NCBI GenBank assembly: GCA_046294735.1
Contig: JBKBKB010000003.1
Span: 248,001-312,000, forward strand
Direction: 5' to 3'
Length of the DNA: 64,000 nt
Origin: 34-65-8 sp046294735
Lineage (GTDB): Bacteria > Pseudomonadota > Alphaproteobacteria > Sphingomonadales > Sphingomonadaceae
Positions 55,566-63,619 of this stretch are shown here, piece by piece. Each line of letters opens with the position of its first letter. Within the stretch, counting starts at the first letter, position 1. The notes beneath the pieces are model-generated. The model had not been told where the DNA came from. It ran no database searches and saw nothing but the letters and a program-made list of their open reading frames with translations. The position numbers were made by a program, and so were the translations under genes.

Positions 55566-56410
55566 GAATGGTGGCTCACAGTAAGGTTGCGGGCGCCCTG
55601 AACCTTCAGCGCGATGGCGGTCAGGACGACGGTCAGCACGATCAGCAAAGTCGAGGCGGCGTTGACTTCCGGCGTGACCGAAAAACGGACCATGGAATAG
55701 ACCTTGACCGGGAAGGTGATCGTATCCGGCCCGGCGGTGAAAAAGGTGATGACGAAATCATCCAGGCTAAGCGTGAAGGCGAGCAGCGCGCCCGCCACCA
55801 GCGCTGGGCGCATATGCGGCAGCAGCACGTCACGGAACGCCTGCCATTCGCTCGCGCCCAGATCCTTGGCCGCTTCTTCCTCTTCCTTGTTGAAGCTGGA
55901 AAGGCGCGCGCGCACCACCATGGTCACGAACGGGAAACAGAAGGTGATGTGGGCGATGGTGATCGCCGACAGGTTCAGCGGCCAGATCAGGTTGGTCGGC
56001 CAGTCGACCCAGGCAAAGAAGATCAGCATGGCGACGCCAAGGCAGATTTCGGGGACGATGATCGGCAGCGAAATAGTGCCGTCGACCACCCCCTTCAGGC
56101 GGAATTTGAACCGCCACAACATGACCGCTGTCATCGCCCCCAGCACGAGGCTGAACGCCGTGGCGAGTGCAGCGATGGTCAGCGAATTGATCAGCGCTTC
56201 CACCAGCGTGTCGTTGTTCAGCGCTTTCTCGTAATACTTGGTGGTGAATCCGCGCCACACGACGTTACGCCTGGAATCGTTGAAGCTGAAGATCATCAGC
56301 ACCAGCAGTGGGGCGTAGAGGAACACCAGTACCGCGCCGACCCACAGACGCATCCACAGCGCACGGGTATATTCCAGTGGCGCGCGCGGAGTTCGGGTCA
56401 GGATGCCCAT
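55562..56410 (-). CDS. potC: Spermidine/putrescine ABC transporter permease C
   Basis: 282 residues from ATG 56410, which overlaps the potB stop by one base; a TTG one codon upstream is not used. Six membrane helices and the EAA loop (EEEEAAKDLGASEWQAFRDV) that docks with PotA. N-terminal basic start (GILTRTPRAPLEYTRA). Second permease in the four-gene transporter. Confidence 0.94.
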   Translation of the reverse strand: MGILTRTPRAPLEYTRALWMRLWVGAVLVFLYAPLLVLMIFSFNDSRRNVVWRGFTTKYYEKALNNDTLVEALINSLTIAALATAFSLVLGAMTAVMLWRFKFRLKGVVDGTISLPIIVPEICLGVAMLIFFAWVDWPTNLIWPLNLSAITIAHITFCFPFVTMVVRARLSSFNKEEEEAAKDLGASEWQAFRDVLLPHMRPALVAGALLAFTLSLDDFVITFFTAGPDTITFPVKVYSMVRFSVTPEVNAASTLLIVLTVVLTAIALKVQGARNLTVSHHS

Positions 56411-57318
56411 CAACGGGCCTCCCCGCTCTTGGGCCGACGCAGGCTCTGCAAAGCGATCAGGATGAACATGGCATAGATCAGCACGAAGCTGAGCGCCGCG
56501 CCGAACGGCCAGTCATTGGCGCGCTTGAACTGGCGCTCGATCACGTTGGCGATCATCTGGCTGTCGGTCCCGCCCATCAGGTCAGGCGTCAGGTAAGCGC
56601 CGAGCGCCGGGATCAGGGTGATCATCACGCCGGCGATCACGCCCGGCATGGCCAGCGGCAGGACCACTTTCATCAGCGTGCGCAGGTGCCCTGCGCCGAG
56701 GTCGAGGCTGGCCTCGATCAGGCTCTTGTCGAGCCGGTCGAGGGCAGAATAGAGCGGCAGGACCATGAAGGGCAGGTGGACGTAGACCAGCCCCAGCACC
56801 ACCGCGAAATTGTTGTACAGCAGCTGGACCGGCTCCCACGTGGGCAGCGGCTGAAGACCGACCAGCACCTTCATCCAGCTCGCCCCGTCCCACAGCCAGC
56901 CCAGTGTCTTGTTGGCATAGCCCTGGGTGCCGAGCAGCATCATCAGCGCATACGTGCGGATCAGCAGGTTGGTCCAGAACGGCAGCATGATCGCCAGCAG
57001 GAGCCAGGGCCGCCATTTCTCGGATGCGAAAGTCAACGCCATGGCGACCGGGAAGCCAACAATCAGGCAGATCACCGTTACCAGTGCGGCAACTGCTAAG
57101 CTCTTGAGGAAGATCGAGACATAGAGCCACTCGGTTGCGCGCTTGTAGTTGTCGAGCGTGCCGGAAATCTCGATTTCGGCCAGGCCGACATTGCTGCCGA
57201 AACTGTAGAGCCAGACGAAACTCATCGGGACCAGGAAGAACAGCACCGTCCACAGCAACGGCGTGGCGGAAACCGCCCAGAATGCTCGCTTGTTGTCCTT
57301 CCAGTCCTGCTCAGCCAC
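56410..57318 (-). CDS. potB: Spermidine/putrescine ABC transporter permease B
   Basis: 302 residues. GTG 57318 is chosen because GGAGG lies 5 bases ahead; GTG 57333 would overlap the stem-loop. Six membrane helices; EAA-like loop is IEASLDLGAGHLRTLMKVVLPLA. First permease of the pair. Preceded by a 10-base perfect stem-loop that may cap the potD message. Confidence 0.93.
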   Translation of the reverse strand: MAEQDWKDNKRAFWAVSATPLLWTVLFFLVPMSFVWLYSFGSNVGLAEIEISGTLDNYKRATEWLYVSIFLKSLAVAALVTVICLIVGFPVAMALTFASEKWRPWLLLAIMLPFWTNLLIRTYALMMLLGTQGYANKTLGWLWDGASWMKVLVGLQPLPTWEPVQLLYNNFAVVLGLVYVHLPFMVLPLYSALDRLDKSLIEASLDLGAGHLRTLMKVVLPLAMPGVIAGVMITLIPALGAYLTPDLMGGTDSQMIANVIERQFKRANDWPFGAALSFVLIYAMFILIALQSLRRPKSGEAR

Positions 57319-57333
57319 ACGCGCCTCCGGCAC

Positions 57334-57367
57334 CGGGTCGGCATCTGCCTGACAGTCTGCCGACCCG
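57334..57367 (-). promoter_or_regulatory. Intercistronic stem-loop between potD and potB
   Basis: CGGGTCGGCA (57334-57343) and TGCCGACCCG (57358-57367) are perfect inverted copies with a 14-base loop. On the minus strand it lies 37 bases after potD and 5 bases before the potB ribosome-binding site, with no T run. Such hairpins after binding-protein genes often stabilise upstream mRNA and lower downstream permease levels. Confidence 0.65.
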
Positions 57368-57404
57368 TATTACGGTTGTTGCTTCCTTTCCCGACAGGGA
57401 GCGA

Positions 57405-58520
57405 TCAGGATGCGCGAACCCGGGTGAACGCCTCTTCATAGAGCGGCTGGAGCTCCGCGTTGAACTTGGCGTATTCGCACTTCGCGAGAACGTCCGCTGG
57501 CGGAAAGATCACCGGATTGGTCTTGTAATCGTCCGGCATCAGCGCCTTTGCGGCGGTGTTGGGCGTGGGGTAGAGGATCGTCTCGGTGATCTTCTTGCCC
57601 GCCTCGCCGTCAAGCAGGTAGTTGATGAAAGCGTGGGCGTTCTTCGGGTGCGGGGCATCCTTGGGGATGCACAGGTTGTCCGAATTGAGCTGGCTGCCTT
57701 CCTTGGGAATGACGAAGCCGATATCCGGATCCTCGACCATCGCCTGCGCGATGTCGCCGTTGTATTCCAGCACCAGATCGACATCGCCCTTGAGCAGCAG
57801 GTCCTGCCCGTCGTCCTCGTGGAACTTCTTGATGAAGGGCTTCTGCCTGACCATCATCGTTTCGATCGCCTTGATGTCGTCCGGCGTGATGTCGTTGACC
57901 GATTTGCCCATGTACTTGGCGTATAGGCGGAACATGTCGCCGGCTTCGCTCAGCACCGCGATGCGGCCCTTGTACTCGTCGGAATCGAACAGCACCTTCC
58001 AGCTGTCAGGCGGGGTCGGCACCTTCGACTTGCGGTAGCCGATGCCGAGCGTCAGCCAGGTGTAGGGCATGGAAAACTTCCGGCCCGGATCGTAATCGAC
58101 GTCGATGAAGGTGGGATCGATGTTCTTCAGGTTGGGGATCTGGGCCTGATCGAGTTCCATCAGCATCCCGGCCTGGATCATCCGCTCGACGAAGTCGTTC
58201 GAGGGTACGATCACGTCATAGCCCGGATTGCCGGCACGGAACTTGGCGAACAGCACGTCGTTGCTGTCGAACAGGTCCATCTTGACCGAAATGCCGCTCG
58301 CTTCCTTGAAATCGTCGAGAGTGGTCTCGCCGATGTAGGTATCCCAGTTGTAGAAGTTGAGCTCGGCGGCCTCGCCGGTGGACGCGGTCCCCGCTTCCTT
58401 GGTGCAGGCACCCAGGCCGGTCACGGTGATGCCGATTGCGGCCACGCCCATGCCCTGCAGCAGCGTGCGGCGGCCCAGGCCCCGGCTCAACTGGTTTCCG
58501 GTCAGGTCGAACTTGCTCAT
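57405..58520 (-). CDS. potD: Polyamine-binding lipoprotein of the Pot transporter
   Basis: 371 residues from ATG 58520, with GGGGGA 7 bases upstream. A signal with twin arginine (GLGRRTLLQGMGVAAIG, Arg17-Arg18) leads to a possible lipobox Cys39 (VTGLGAC). Mature part is a PotD/PotF fold (ELNFYNWDTYIGETTLDDFK, GYDVIVPSNDFVERM, VLEYNGDIAQAM). Binds putrescine and/or spermidine in the periplasm. Substrate preference not decided by eye. Tat export is unusual for a binding protein but suggested by RR. Confidence 0.92.
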   Translation of the reverse strand: MSKFDLTGNQLSRGLGRRTLLQGMGVAAIGITVTGLGACTKEAGTASTGEAAELNFYNWDTYIGETTLDDFKEASGISVKMDLFDSNDVLFAKFRAGNPGYDVIVPSNDFVERMIQAGMLMELDQAQIPNLKNIDPTFIDVDYDPGRKFSMPYTWLTLGIGYRKSKVPTPPDSWKVLFDSDEYKGRIAVLSEAGDMFRLYAKYMGKSVNDITPDDIKAIETMMVRQKPFIKKFHEDDGQDLLLKGDVDLVLEYNGDIAQAMVEDPDIGFVIPKEGSQLNSDNLCIPKDAPHPKNAHAFINYLLDGEAGKKITETILYPTPNTAAKALMPDDYKTNPVIFPPADVLAKCEYAKFNAELQPLYEEAFTRVRAS

Positions 58521-58666
58521 GCGAATCCCCCAGTGCTGATTGCGCGGATACCAAAGGCTCCGGCGCAGCGGTTGCGTCGAGTCCTTCTCCCAAGCCTCAG
58601 AATGAAGCACTTCCCCCGCGTGTCAATCCAGCCTATATTTTGAGCCGGGGGCTATCGGAAAAACCG
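58521..58666. promoter_or_regulatory. Divergent potD/lysR control region
   Basis: 146 bases between the divergent starts. ATCGG/CCGAT (58654-58668, A5 loop) overlaps the lysR start, and TATATT at 58634-58639 may be its -10. A LysR dimer site is expected here, but no convincing T-N11-A palindrome was confirmed. Confidence 0.4.
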
Positions 58667-59563
58667 ATGAACATCACGTTCCGCCAGATCCGCTATTTCA
58701 TCGCCGTGGCCGAGGCGCGCTCGGTTTCGGCGGGCTCGACCGCAGTCGGGATTTCGCAGTCGGCGGTGACCGATGCGATCCGCACGCTCGAGCTCGAAAC
58801 CGGGGTCAAGCTGTTCTACCGCCACCCCAAGGGGGTGACCCTGACCCGCGAAGGGCACAAGTTCCTGCGCCATGCCCGCTCGATCATCAACGCCGTGGCT
58901 GACCTTGCCGGCGGAGTGGGCGAGGAACAGGCAACCGTTACCGGATCGATCCGGATCGGGGTGACCCCGGTAGTGACCGGCTATTTCCTGTCCGACGTGC
59001 TCTCGCGCTTCCGCCGGATGTTCCCGCAGATCACGGTCAATATCGTCGAGGACAAGCGCGACTATATCGAACACCTGCTGGTTGGCGGCGAGATCGACCT
59101 TGCCGTGCTGATCGTCTCCAATCTCGTGCAGAAGGCGGCGATCGACTACGACGTGCTGCTGCGGTCAGACTGCCGCGCATGGATTGCCCCATGGCACCCG
59201 CTGTCCGAAGTCGATGTGCTGAGCCTAGCCGACCTGCAAGACGAGCCGGTCATCGCGCTCTCGCTCGACGAGATGGAGGGTCTGATCGAGGGCATCTGGT
59301 CGACCTTCGACCATCCGCCGCACATTGCCTATCGCACCAGCTCGATGGAGGGGGTGCGCAGCCTCGTCGGCACCGGGGCCGGGATCACGATCCTGCCGCA
59401 ACTTGTCTATCGCCCGTGGAGCCTGGATGGCGACCGCATCATCGCCAAGCGCCCGCGCGAGGAACTGCCCACGGTCGATATCGGCGTCGCCTGGAGACGG
59501 CTCACCCGCCACAGCGAACCGGCGACGCTGTTTATGGAAACGGTGCAGGAGCAGAGAAGGTAG
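58667..59563 (+). CDS. LysR-family transcriptional regulator
   Basis: 298 residues from ATG 58667; the longer frame is antisense to potD. N-terminal winged HTH (RQIRYFIAVAEARSVSAGS, GISQSAVTDAIRTLELETG, FYRHPKGVTLTREG), then the periplasmic-binding-like effector domain from about 95 (TGSIRIGVTPVVTGYFL). Divergent from potD and opposed to the glutamylpolyamine synthetase gene. The likely regulator of polyamine uptake and breakdown here; ligand could be putrescine or a catabolite. Target genes are inferred from position. Confidence 0.93.
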   Translation: MNITFRQIRYFIAVAEARSVSAGSTAVGISQSAVTDAIRTLELETGVKLFYRHPKGVTLTREGHKFLRHARSIINAVADLAGGVGEEQATVTGSIRIGVTPVVTGYFLSDVLSRFRRMFPQITVNIVEDKRDYIEHLLVGGEIDLAVLIVSNLVQKAAIDYDVLLRSDCRAWIAPWHPLSEVDVLSLADLQDEPVIALSLDEMEGLIEGIWSTFDHPPHIAYRTSSMEGVRSLVGTGAGITILPQLVYRPWSLDGDRIIAKRPREELPTVDIGVAWRRLTRHSEPATLFMETVQEQRR

Positions 59564-59603
59564 CGGGGCTGCAGCAGAGCCACGGATGAAGCTGTCAGTG
59601 TCC

Positions 59604-60998
59604 TCACGCGTTGTGCATATACCACGCGTAATCCAGTTCGGTTACTTCGCCGAAGAAGCGGGCCATTTCGACTTCCTTGACCGTGCAATAATGCGTCACG
59701 AACCGGTCGCCGAGGTAGTCGCGCATCCGCTCGGAGGTCTTGAATGCCTCGATCGCAGCGGCCCAGTGGTTGGGCAAGCGGTAGTCCTCCGGGGCCTGTT
59801 CATAGCCGTTGCCGACGATCGCCGGGCCGGGATCGACTGTGTTCGCCATGCCGTAATGCATTCCGGCCAGCACGGCGGCCATCGCGAGATAGGGATTGGC
59901 GTCGGCGCCGCAGATCCGGTGTTCGACATGGCGTGACGCGGGCGGTCCGGCCGGCACCCGCAGGCTGACCGTGCGGTTGTTGACTCCCCAGGTCGGGGCG
60001 ACGGGTGCGTAGGAGTTAGCCTTAAACCGGCGGAAACTGTTGGCGTTGGGCGCGAAGATACCCATCGATTCCCCCAGCAGTTCCTTCATCCCGCCAATCG
60101 CATGGCGCAGGATCGGCGCGCCTGCCGGATCCTCGCTGGCGAAGGCATTGGCGCCGCTCTGGTCCGCCATCGACACGTGCAGATGCATGCCGCTGCCCGC
60201 CTGCGCGGCAAACGGCTTGGCCATGAAGCTGGCGATCATCCCGTGGCGTGCGGCCACGCCCTTGACCAGCCGCTTGTACATCAGCGCATCGTCGGTCGCG
60301 CGCAGCGCGTCTGCCTTGTGCCGCAGGGTCAGCTCGAACTGGCCCGGCGCATATTCGCTGATGGCGGATTCCAAGGGGATGCCCTGCACGTCGCATGCGG
60401 CATAGAGATCGTCGAAGAACGGCTTGAAGTCTTCCATTTCGCGCAAGGAGTAGACCTCGTTGAACTGCGGTTGTTCGCCGCTCTGGAGCCCGCGCGCGAT
60501 CTTCGGCCTTCCCTTGCCTGCCTCCAGCAGGAAGAACTCCAGCTCCACCGCCACCACCGGGGTCAGGCCGTCAGCGACCAGACGGTCAACCACCCGCCCC
60601 AGCACATGGCGCGGGTCGAGATCGTTGGGGGTCCGGTCGAGCTCGTAGAAACTGGTGGTGAACTGCGCGGCGTGTTCGCCCAGCCAGGGCGCGCGGACCA
60701 GCGTGCCCGGCACCGGCAGGCACGACCGGTCGGCATCACCGTCGTCCCACACGAGGCCGGTTTCCTCGCAATCGAGCCCGGTGATGTCGACCACCAGCAC
60801 TGATCCGGGCAGGAACCGCCCGTTTTCATATACCGCCAGGACCTCGTGCTGGCGCAGCCGCTTGCCGCGCGGCACGCCCGAGAGGTTGGTGAAGATCATG
60901 TCGATCGCGTCGATATCCGGATTGGCAGCGAAGAATGCCTTGGCCTCGTCGAGGCTGGCGACGTGACTGGAGCTGTGCGGGGTGTGGGTCTGGGTCAT
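59604..60998 (-). CDS. Glutamine-synthetase-like gamma-glutamylpolyamine synthetase (PuuA-like)
   Basis: 464 residues from ATG 60998, which overlaps the upstream aminotransferase stop by 4 bases (ATGA). GS-fold motifs: AVELEFFLLE, GMIASFMAKPFAAQAGSGMHLHVS, NSYAPVAPTWGVNNRTVSLRVP and EHRICGADANPYLAMAAVL (shown in parts). It ligates glutamate to putrescine or another amine with ATP. A related gene is at 63620. Which of the two acts on putrescine cannot be told. Very close to true GlnA in fold but lacks the adenylylation tyrosine context. Confidence 0.9.
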   Translation of the reverse strand: MTQTHTPHSSSHVASLDEAKAFFAANPDIDAIDMIFTNLSGVPRGKRLRQHEVLAVYENGRFLPGSVLVVDITGLDCEETGLVWDDGDADRSCLPVPGTLVRAPWLGEHAAQFTTSFYELDRTPNDLDPRHVLGRVVDRLVADGLTPVVAVELEFFLLEAGKGRPKIARGLQSGEQPQFNEVYSLREMEDFKPFFDDLYAACDVQGIPLESAISEYAPGQFELTLRHKADALRATDDALMYKRLVKGVAARHGMIASFMAKPFAAQAGSGMHLHVSMADQSGANAFASEDPAGAPILRHAIGGMKELLGESMGIFAPNANSFRRFKANSYAPVAPTWGVNNRTVSLRVPAGPPASRHVEHRICGADANPYLAMAAVLAGMHYGMANTVDPGPAIVGNGYEQAPEDYRLPNHWAAAIEAFKTSERMRDYLGDRFVTHYCTVKEVEMARFFGEVTELDYAWYMHNA

Positions 60999-62341
60999 TT
61001 GGTCAGGTCTTCCAGGCATTGATCGAGGGTTGCTGCCAGCCGGCCGACTTGTGCGTCGGTCGTGCTGGGGCAGACCAGCATCATGTTGTGGAACGGCGCT
61101 ATCAGCACGCCGCGGTTGGTCAGGTAAAGGTGAATCGCGTGTTCGAGCGCGCCGTGCATGGCGGCGCGCGCTTCGCTGCCGTTGCGCGGTGGAGCTTCGG
61201 CGCACAGCAATTCGACCCGCGCGCCGACGTGCAGCACCGGCCACGGCAGGCCGTGGCGGGCGATCACGGCCTGCAGTTCGGCCGCCAGCTTGTCCGCCAG
61301 GGGCAGCATGTGGGCATAGGCCTGCGGCGTCATCACCTCGGTCAGGCAGGCGCGCATCGCGGCGAGCGCCATGGCATTGGCCGACAGCGTGGTGCCGATG
61401 CCGGAATGCCCCTTTTCGCCATGCTCGCGCACAGCCTCCATCCGCGCGGCGACTTCGGCAGTGAAGCCGTAGACCGCGCACGGGATGCCGCCTGCGACCG
61501 GCTTGCCCAGAACGAACAGGTCCGGTTCCGGCCCGAACGCGCGGGTGTGCCCGCCGTGGCCGCTCGAGATGGTGTGAGTCTCGTCGAACACCAGCAGGGT
61601 GCCGTGGCGACGGGTCAGCTCCCGCACTGCCTCGAGATAACCGGGATCGGGCAGGACCATGCCGACATTGGTCATGGCCGGCTCCATCAGCAGGGCCGCA
61701 ACATCGCCCGGGGCGAGCGCAGCTTCCAGTGCGGCCAGGTCGTTGAATTCGATCACCCGGGTGTGTTGGCGCACATCGTAAACCTGCCCGACCAGTGAGC
61801 GGCGCAGCTCGGGCGTGCCGTCCCGCAGGTCGACGAACACGTCGTCGACCGCGCCGTGGTAGCAACCGTTGTAGACCAGCAACGTGGTGCGTCCGGTGAT
61901 CGCGCGGCACCAGCGGATCACTGCGCGGTTGGCCTCGCTCGCGGTCGAGGTCACTTGCCAGAACGGCAGCCCGAATCGCTCGGCCAGGGCATCGGCCACC
62001 GCCGGTGCGTCCTCGGTGCCGAGCATCATGGTCAGGCCCCGTTCCGCCTGCCGGGCAATCGCGCGGGCAACCGGGGGCGGGGAATGGCCGAACATCGCGC
62101 CGGTGTCCCCGAGGCAGAAATCATCGTAGCGGTGCCCGTCTACGTCCCACAGCTCGGACCCGGCGGCGCGCTCGGCATAGAGCGGGAAGGGTGTGCCCCA
62201 GTCGAGCATCCAATGGAACGGCACGCCGCCATGCCAGTGGCGCGCGGCAGCCTCGCCCAGTGCAGCCGAGCGCGGGTTGGTCGCCCGAAAGCGGTCCTGC
62301 TCCTCCTGGAGCATCCGGTCGATGGCGGTCTTGGCGATCAC
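60995..62341 (-). CDS. Class III PLP aminotransferase within the puu cluster
   Basis: 448 residues from GTG 62341, which overlaps the oxidase stop (GTGA) and has GAAGGA 6 bases upstream; an ATG at 62365 is less likely. The N-terminal RSAALGEAAARHWHGGVPFHWM and LFVLGKPVAGGIPCAVYGF (PLP lysine) resemble glutamate-1-semialdehyde mutase-type enzymes, with LLVFDETHTISSGHGG. Could transaminate GABA or an omega-amino acid from polyamine breakdown. No GABA transaminase is otherwise in the window. Substrate unknown. Confidence 0.87.
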   Translation of the reverse strand: MIAKTAIDRMLQEEQDRFRATNPRSAALGEAAARHWHGGVPFHWMLDWGTPFPLYAERAAGSELWDVDGHRYDDFCLGDTGAMFGHSPPPVARAIARQAERGLTMMLGTEDAPAVADALAERFGLPFWQVTSTASEANRAVIRWCRAITGRTTLLVYNGCYHGAVDDVFVDLRDGTPELRRSLVGQVYDVRQHTRVIEFNDLAALEAALAPGDVAALLMEPAMTNVGMVLPDPGYLEAVRELTRRHGTLLVFDETHTISSGHGGHTRAFGPEPDLFVLGKPVAGGIPCAVYGFTAEVAARMEAVREHGEKGHSGIGTTLSANAMALAAMRACLTEVMTPQAYAHMLPLADKLAAELQAVIARHGLPWPVLHVGARVELLCAEAPPRNGSEARAAMHGALEHAIHLYLTNRGVLIAPFHNMMLVCPSTTDAQVGRLAATLDQCLEDLTK

Positions 62342-63609
62342 AGGCGGTCCTTCAGAGCATACCACAGCATTCCGGCCACATGCAGCGGATGGCGCAGCAG
62401 CTTGCCGCCCGGAAACCTCTGCCTGGGCAGTTCGGCCATCAGGTCGAACCGCTCGGCGGTGCCGCGCATGGCCTCGACAATCAGTTCGCCTGCCAGTGTG
62501 GTCAGCAGCACACCGTGGCCGGAATAGCCGTGGGCGTAGAACGTGTTCCCGATCCGCCCGAATTGCGGCAGCCGGTTGAGCGTCACCCCGACCATGCCGC
62601 CCCAGCCATAGTCGATCTGCACCCCGCGCAGTTGCGGGAAAATCTGCTCCATGAATGGTCGGACGAAGTCCGCAATGCTGGCGGGCGGGGCAGGGGTGTA
62701 TTTCTCCCCGCCGCCGAACAGCAGGCGGTGGTCGGCGGTAAGGCGGTAGTAGTTCAGAACGAAGCGGCTCTCGGCAATCGAGGCATTGGAGGGGATCAGC
62801 GCGCGCGCCGTATCCTCACCCAACGGCACGGTCGCCACGTTATAGTTGGCGATCGGCATCATGGCGGAGCGGAAGGTTGGCTCAAGCTGGCCCACGTCGC
62901 TGTCACAGGCGAGCACGCCCATGCGGGCGCTGATCGTGCCGTGAGGCGTGGTGACACGCACCGGGGCACCGTGGTCCATTGCCGTGGCCGGGCTGTCCTC
63001 GAAGATCCGCACGCCCGCTGCCTGCGCGGCATCAGCCAACCCCAGCGCATAGTTGAGAGGGTGGAGGTGGCCCCCGGCCGGATCATGGAGCCCGCCGTGG
63101 TAGGCTTCGCTGGCAACATAGCTGGGCACATCGGCGCGTTCGACCACTTGCAAGCTGTCTGCCGCTCCAAGCCGTTCCAGCACCTCGCAATCGTGCTTGA
63201 TCGTGTCGAGGTGCGCCGGCTTCCACGCAGCGTGAAAATGCCCGTCACGCAGGTCGCAGGCGATACCGTGGCGCGCAATCCGGGCGCGGACCCTGGCCCC
63301 CGCTTCCTGCCCCAGCGCGATCAGGGCGCGGGCGCGCTCCTCGCCGAATTCTGCCAGCAGGTCGGTCGCCGACCAGCGCATTCCCGGGATCATCTGCCCA
63401 CCGTTGCGGCCCGACGCGCCCCAGCCGATCCGCTTCGCTTCCAGCAGCACGACTGAATAGCCCGCCTCGGCCGCGCTCAAAGCCGCCGACAGCCCGGTGA
63501 ACCCGCCGCCGACCACGACCACATCGGCATCGACCGCGCCTTGCAGCGCCGGATGGCGCGGCGCCGGGTTTGCCGTCGCCGCGTAGTAACTGGGCGCATG
63601 CTCGCTCAC
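62338..63609 (-). CDS. puuB: FAD-dependent gamma-glutamylputrescine oxidase (PuuB-like)
   Basis: 423 residues, GTG start at 63609. Rossmann FAD motif VVVVGGGFTGLSAALSAAEAG at about 31-51 (shown in part), SGRNGGQMIPGMRW typical of the DadA/PuuB group, and a C-terminal GYSGHGVLLTTLAGELI. It oxidises gamma-Glu-putrescine to gamma-Glu-aminobutanal with H2O2 production. Sits between the two synthetase genes. Cytosolic. Confidence 0.93.
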   Translation of the reverse strand: MSEHAPSYYAATANPAPRHPALQGAVDADVVVVGGGFTGLSAALSAAEAGYSVVLLEAKRIGWGASGRNGGQMIPGMRWSATDLLAEFGEERARALIALGQEAGARVRARIARHGIACDLRDGHFHAAWKPAHLDTIKHDCEVLERLGAADSLQVVERADVPSYVASEAYHGGLHDPAGGHLHPLNYALGLADAAQAAGVRIFEDSPATAMDHGAPVRVTTPHGTISARMGVLACDSDVGQLEPTFRSAMMPIANYNVATVPLGEDTARALIPSNASIAESRFVLNYYRLTADHRLLFGGGEKYTPAPPASIADFVRPFMEQIFPQLRGVQIDYGWGGMVGVTLNRLPQFGRIGNTFYAHGYSGHGVLLTTLAGELIVEAMRGTAERFDLMAELPRQRFPGGKLLRHPLHVAGMLWYALKDRL

Positions 63610-63619
63610 TCAGGCCAGC

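Noticed and set aside
59604..61910. 768-codon frame fusing an unknown N-terminus to the GS-like synthetase
   Set aside because: The first 300 residues are antisense-type noise from the aminotransferase gene on a shifted frame; the real start is 60998 with an ATGA overlap.
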